This document shows, in pieces, positions 60,790-64,000 of a stretch of DNA of 64,000 nt. The notes under the pieces are model-generated. The model had not been told where the DNA came from. It worked only from the letters and a program-made list of their open reading frames with translations, and did not search any database. Source of the DNA: Aeromicrobium tamlense (GTDB taxonomy: Bacteria > Actinomycetota > Actinomycetes > Propionibacteriales > Nocardioidaceae); contig NZ_JACBZN010000001.1 in the NCBI RefSeq assembly GCF_013408555.1, positions 2,232,001 to 2,296,000 on the forward strand. Direction: 5' to 3'. How positions within the stretch are numbered: the first letter of the stretch is position 1; every line of letters begins with the position of its first letter. The translations under genes and the position numbers were made by a program.

Positions 60790-61551
60790 TTACAACTCGA
60801 CTACGTCACCCGATCGCACGAGCGTGTAGTCGCCGGTGTAGGTGGTGAGCAGGTCGGCCTCGACCTCGGCGCGGTCGGTCCACGGCGGGATGTGCGTCAG
60901 CAGCAGTCGCGCGCTCTGCGCCTTGGTGGCGAGGCGGCCCGCGTCGGCTCCGGTGAGGTGCAGGTCGGGCGGGTTCTCGGCCGACTCGACGAACGACGCC
61001 TCGCACAGGAACACGTCGGCGCCGGAGGCGAAGTCGGCCAGGTCGTCGTCGGGTCCGGTGTCGCCGGAGTACACCAGGACGCTGCCCTCGTGCTCGATCC
61101 GGACGGCGTAGGCCTCGACGGGGTGCGGGGTCCGCCGGGCCTTGAGCGTGAACGGCCCGATCGTGGTCTCGAGGCCGTCGGCCAGCTCGTGGAACTCGAA
61201 CGGCAGGGTCATCCCGTTGGGGGCCGTGGTGCCGTAGGCGTTGGACAGCTGCCAGTCGCTGCCGGGCGGCGCGTAGACCGGGATCTTCGGCGGCGGGCCC
61301 GACGGGTGGTACTTGCGCACGACGTAGAGGCCGCTCATGTCGAAGCAGTGGTCGGCGTGCAGGTGCGACAGGCTGATCGCATCGATGTCACGCAGGTCGA
61401 TGACGTCCTGCAGCGGCCCGAGGGCGCCGGAGCCGAGGTCGAGCAGCAGCCGGAACGTGCGGCCCTCGAACGGAGCCTCCACGAGGTAGCAGCTGGCGGC
61501 CGACTCGGGTCCGGGGAAGGAGCCGGAGCAGCCGACGATCGTGAGCCTCAC
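60790..61551 (-). CDS. MBL-fold phosphodiesterase, Rv1339-like
   Basis: The 253-aa metallo-beta-lactamase-fold protein has [12 protein letters not shown] (HxHxDH), the His before [10 protein letters not shown], and the metal-bridging Asp in [11 protein letters not shown], like RNase Z relatives. The mycobacterial homologue Rv1339 has been described as a cAMP phosphodiesterase; I infer the same here. GTG 61551 overlaps the murI stop as GTGA, so it is coupled to cell-wall synthesis. Confidence 0.88.
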   Translation of the reverse strand: MRLTIVGCSGSFPGPESAASCYLVEAPFEGRTFRLLLDLGSGALGPLQDVIDLRDIDAISLSHLHADHCFDMSGLYVVRKYHPSGPPPKIPVYAPPGSDWQLSNAYGTTAPNGMTLPFEFHELADGLETTIGPFTLKARRTPHPVEAYAVRIEHEGSVLVYSGDTGPDDDLADFASGADVFLCEASFVESAENPPDLHLTGADAGRLATKAQSARLLLTHIPPWTDRAEVEADLLTTYTGDYTLVRSGDVVEL

Positions 61552-62354
61552 GTGGCCACCCAGGCGAACTGGTCGACCGACTCGACCTCGGGACCGAGGA
61601 AGCGACGGCCGAGGTCAGCGAACTCGGCGGGATGCCCCGTGGTGAGGAAGCGGTGCTCGGGCGGCGGCAGCGCGCCGTCGCGCTCGAGGCCGTGCGACGC
61701 CAGCAGGCGGTACACGTCCTTCGCGGTCTCCTCCGCACTGGACACGAGGGTCACGCTATCGCCCATCACGTACGCGAGGACGCCCGTCAGGAGCGGATAG
61801 TGGGTGCAGCCGAGCACGAGCGTGTCGACACCGGCCTCCTGGAGGGGCGCGAGGTACTCCTGCGCGACGGCGATCAGCTCGGGCCCGCCGGTGATGCCGG
61901 CCTCGACGAACTCGACGAAGCGCGGGCACGTGCTGGTGTGCAGGTCGATGCCGGGATTGGCGGCGAACGCGTCGTCGTAGGCGCCCGACGTGGCGGTGGC
62001 GGCGGTGCAGATGACGCCGACCCGGCCGTTGCGCGTGGCGTTCACGGCGCGGCGCGTGGCGGGCAGGATCACCTCGACCACGGGGACGTCGTAGCGCTCG
62101 CGCGCGTCGCGCAGGACGGCGGCGCTCGCGGAGTTGCACGCGATCACGAGGGCCTTCACGCCCAGCGCGACGAGGTGGTCGAGGCACTCGAGGGCGTACT
62201 CGCGGACCTCGGAGATCGGCTTCGGCCCGTAGGGCTGCCGGGCCGTGTCGCCGAGGTAGACGATCGGCTCGTGCGGCAGCTGGTCGAGCACGGCCCGGGC
62301 GACCGTGAGGCCTCCGAAGCCCGAGTCGAAGATGCCAATGGGTGCGTCGCTCAC
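61548..62354 (-). CDS. murI: Glutamate racemase
   Basis: The 268-aa cofactor-independent racemase has [14 protein letters not shown] (7-20), the two catalytic cysteines in IACNSASA (about 74) and LGCTHYPLL (about 184), and the [11 protein letters not shown] loop. It makes D-glutamate for peptidoglycan. GTG 62354 lies 7 nt after TACCCT (leaderless). The murI / MBL gene order matches Rv1338-Rv1339. Confidence 0.96.
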   Translation of the reverse strand: MSDAPIGIFDSGFGGLTVARAVLDQLPHEPIVYLGDTARQPYGPKPISEVREYALECLDHLVALGVKALVIACNSASAAVLRDARERYDVPVVEVILPATRRAVNATRNGRVGVICTAATATSGAYDDAFAANPGIDLHTSTCPRFVEFVEAGITGGPELIAVAQEYLAPLQEAGVDTLVLGCTHYPLLTGVLAYVMGDSVTLVSSAEETAKDVYRLLASHGLERDGALPPPEHRFLTTGHPAEFADLGRRFLGPEVESVDQFAWVAT

Positions 62355-62361
62355 ACGTCAG

Positions 62362-62367
62362 AGGGTA
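62362..62367 (-). promoter_or_regulatory. -10 box for leaderless murI transcript
   Basis: TACCCT on the minus strand ends 7 nt before GTG 62354. Confidence 0.55.
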
Positions 62368-62481
62368 GACACCTCGCCGCCCCGACGGGCAATCGAACGG
62401 GCGTGAGGTCCGTCATCACGGCGAGACGACGGTGTCGCCGAGGGTCCCCCGCGGGTGCAGGTTTCGGTGCAGGATGGGCGC

Positions 62482-63810
62482 ATGCGTGATCTGCCTCACT
62501 TCGGACCCGACTTCACCTGGGGCGTCTCGACCGCCTCGTACCAGATCGAGGGGGCGGTCGACGAGGACGGCCGCGGGCGCTCGGTGTGGGACGAGTTCAG
62601 CCACACTCCCGGCCGCATCCTGAACGGCGACACGGGCGACGTGGCCTGCGACCACTACCACCGCTACCGCGAGGACGTGGCTCTCATGGCCGACCTCGGG
62701 GTGGACGCGTACCGCTTCTCGATCGCCTGGCCGCGGATCCAGCCCGACGGCGTGACGGTCGAGCCACGCGGGCTCGACTTCTACGACCGGCTCGTCGACA
62801 CCCTGCTGGAGCACGGCATCGAGCCCAGCGCGACGCTGTTCCACTGGGACTCGCCGCTGGCGCTCGAGGCGGGCGGCGGCTGGGAGAACCGGGACATCGC
62901 CGACCGGTTCGCCGAGTACGCGCGGATCGTCGGCGAGCGCCTCTCCGACCGCGTGACGCGCTGGTTCACGCTCAACGAGACCGTGGTGTTCACCCTGCTC
63001 GGTCACGCCACCGGCATCCACGCGCCGGGCAAGGAGCTCGGGTTCGGCGCGCTCCAGGTCGCCTGGCACCAGCTGCTCGCCCACGGCCGGTCGGTGCAGG
63101 CGCTGCGCGCGGCCGGGGCGCAGCAGGTGGGACCGGCGAACAACCACTGCGAGGTGCTGCCGATCGAGGACACGCCGGAGCACCGCGACGCCGCGGGCCT
63201 GTTCGACCTGATCTACAACCGCGCGTTCCTCGACCCGATCCTGCGGGGCACGTGGCCGCTGGCCGGGATCGTCGACCCCGTCGCGCAGGACGGCGACCTC
63301 GAGCTGATCTCGCAGCCGATCGACTTCCTGGGCGTCAACTCGTACAACCCGCAGTACGTCGCCGCGGCCGAGCCCGGTGCCGAGATCCCGTTCGAGATGG
63401 TCACGCCCGAGGGGCTGGAGTACAACGACTTCGGCTGGCCGATCATCCCCGAGGGCTTCACGCGGATGCTGACGGGACTGAAGGACACCTACGGCGACGC
63501 GCTGCCGCCGATCCTCATCACCGAGAACGGCGGCGCGTTCAACGAGACGCCCGGCGAGGACGGCCGGGTCCGCGACCAGCGCCGGATCGACTACACCGCC
63601 GCGCACCTCGGCGCCCTGCACGACGCGATCGACGCCGGGGTCGACGTGCGCGGCTACTTCCACTGGTCGTTCATGGACAACTTCGAGTGGGCCGAGGGGT
63701 ACTCGCAGCGCTTCGGCCTCACGTACGTCGACTACGAGACGCAGCAGCGCATCCCGAAGGACTCGTTCGCCTGGTACCGGTCGGTGATCGACGCGCAGCG
63801 GGATCGATGA
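62482..63810 (+). CDS. GH1 family beta-glucosidase
   Basis: The 442-aa TIM-barrel glycosidase has the N-terminal signature FTWGVSTASYQIEGA, acid/base Glu in WFTLNE (about 166) and nucleophile Glu in LITENGG (about 349), with the typical GYFHWSFMDNFEWAEGY near the end. It hydrolyses beta-glucosides in the cytoplasm after uptake, fitting the coupled MFS transporter. ATG 62482 with AGGAT upstream was chosen; an in-frame start 27 nt earlier is less likely. Confidence 0.95.
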   Translation: MRDLPHFGPDFTWGVSTASYQIEGAVDEDGRGRSVWDEFSHTPGRILNGDTGDVACDHYHRYREDVALMADLGVDAYRFSIAWPRIQPDGVTVEPRGLDFYDRLVDTLLEHGIEPSATLFHWDSPLALEAGGGWENRDIADRFAEYARIVGERLSDRVTRWFTLNETVVFTLLGHATGIHAPGKELGFGALQVAWHQLLAHGRSVQALRAAGAQQVGPANNHCEVLPIEDTPEHRDAAGLFDLIYNRAFLDPILRGTWPLAGIVDPVAQDGDLELISQPIDFLGVNSYNPQYVAAAEPGAEIPFEMVTPEGLEYNDFGWPIIPEGFTRMLTGLKDTYGDALPPILITENGGAFNETPGEDGRVRDQRRIDYTAAHLGALHDAIDAGVDVRGYFHWSFMDNFEWAEGYSQRFGLTYVDYETQQRIPKDSFAWYRSVIDAQRDR

Positions 63811-64000
63811 CCACGCCCGTCGAGCGACGGGCGCCCGTGCGCCTGCCGTGGCTGCTGTCGGTCGCGGTCGTCAACCTCGGCACGTACGTCGCGTTCTTCG
63901 GCCCCCTCGCGGTGCTGCTGCCCCAGCAGACCGAGGCGATCGTCGGCGACGGCAAGGAGACGGCGCTCGCGATCGTCACGGGCATCGGCGCGGCGATCTC
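63807..64000 (+). CDS. MFS transporter (3' end outside window)
   Basis: Sixty-four codons are present before the window ends. After a short basic N-terminus, the first membrane helix (LPWLLSVAVVNLGTYVAFFG) is visible, followed by PLAVLLPQQTEAI, as in the start of MFS sugar/drug transporters. ATG 63807 overlaps the GH1 stop as ATGA, so it probably imports the beta-glucoside that the GH1 enzyme cleaves. The family call rests on a short N-terminus. Confidence 0.65.
   Translation, partial: MTTPVERRAPVRLPWLLSVAVVNLGTYVAFFGPLAVLLPQQTEAIVGDGKETALAIVTGIGAAI

Overview
The window reads as a contiguous chromosomal segment of a high-GC actinobacterium. Third codon positions are almost all G or C, GTG starts are common, and many starts overlap the previous stop as ATGA or GTGA. 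Gene order in several stretches matches Mycobacterium tuberculosis, and a PPA1309-family gene points to the Propionibacteriales. An Aeromicrobium- or Nocardioides-like organism is my best guess, from general knowledge and not from any search.

Layout. 1-2.1 kb: a GNAT acetyltransferase cut by the window edge, a membrane PAS / degenerate-GGDEF protein, and initiator tRNA-fMet. 2.1-10.1 kb: catabolism and metal handling, with bifunctional PutA and a divergent LysR regulator, a TerC exporter with a small membrane protein behind a yybP-ykoY-type Mn2+ riboswitch, a pyruvate oxidase and a YbaK deacylase. 10.1-36.6 kb: a block in the order known for Rv3193c-Rv3213c. It holds UPF0182, a PPA1309 protein, a YlbL-type PDZ/Lon protease, a DUF2342 protein, NUDIX, a YgjP-like protease, an E1/cyclodehydratase-like protein, an ABC1 kinase, UvrD2, mycoredoxin, NudC, AdnA/AdnB, an alkyltransferase-like protein, MoeZ, TetR, DUF3107, a ferritin-like protein, a DEAD-box helicase and a ParA-like ATPase. 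whiB7, which sits between the ABC1 gene and uvrD2 in M. tuberculosis, is absent.

36.6-48.2 kb is more variable: an ABC exporter whose ATPase gene is frameshifted at its 5' end, SDR, alpha/beta hydrolase, a small regulator/membrane-protein operon with repeated operator-like sites, PHP phosphoesterase, histidine phosphatase, MaoC hydratase, a secreted DNase-I-like protein, a stress protein, acyl-CoA dehydrogenase and an EamA transporter. 48.4-53.1 kb resembles the mycobacterial sigE neighbourhood (MgtE-like, DUF1003, Mrp, TatB, ECF sigma factor, O-methyltransferase), but no anti-sigma factor or HtrA is present. 53.1-64 kb contains small conserved proteins, a GDSL lipoprotein, DapE, a tandem VOC protein, the murI / MBL phosphodiesterase / rph / rdgB cluster interrupted by a secreted metalloprotease, and a GH1 glucosidase coupled to an MFS transporter.

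The most noteworthy signals are non-coding. These are a dispersed, structured palindromic repeat present twice (34.9 kb and 58.4 kb), the Mn2+ riboswitch-terC unit, a strong hairpin at the predicted 5' end of the DUF5679 transcript beside a DnaA-box-like cluster, and a TANNNT box 5-7 nt before 22 start codons, which implies widespread leaderless transcription.
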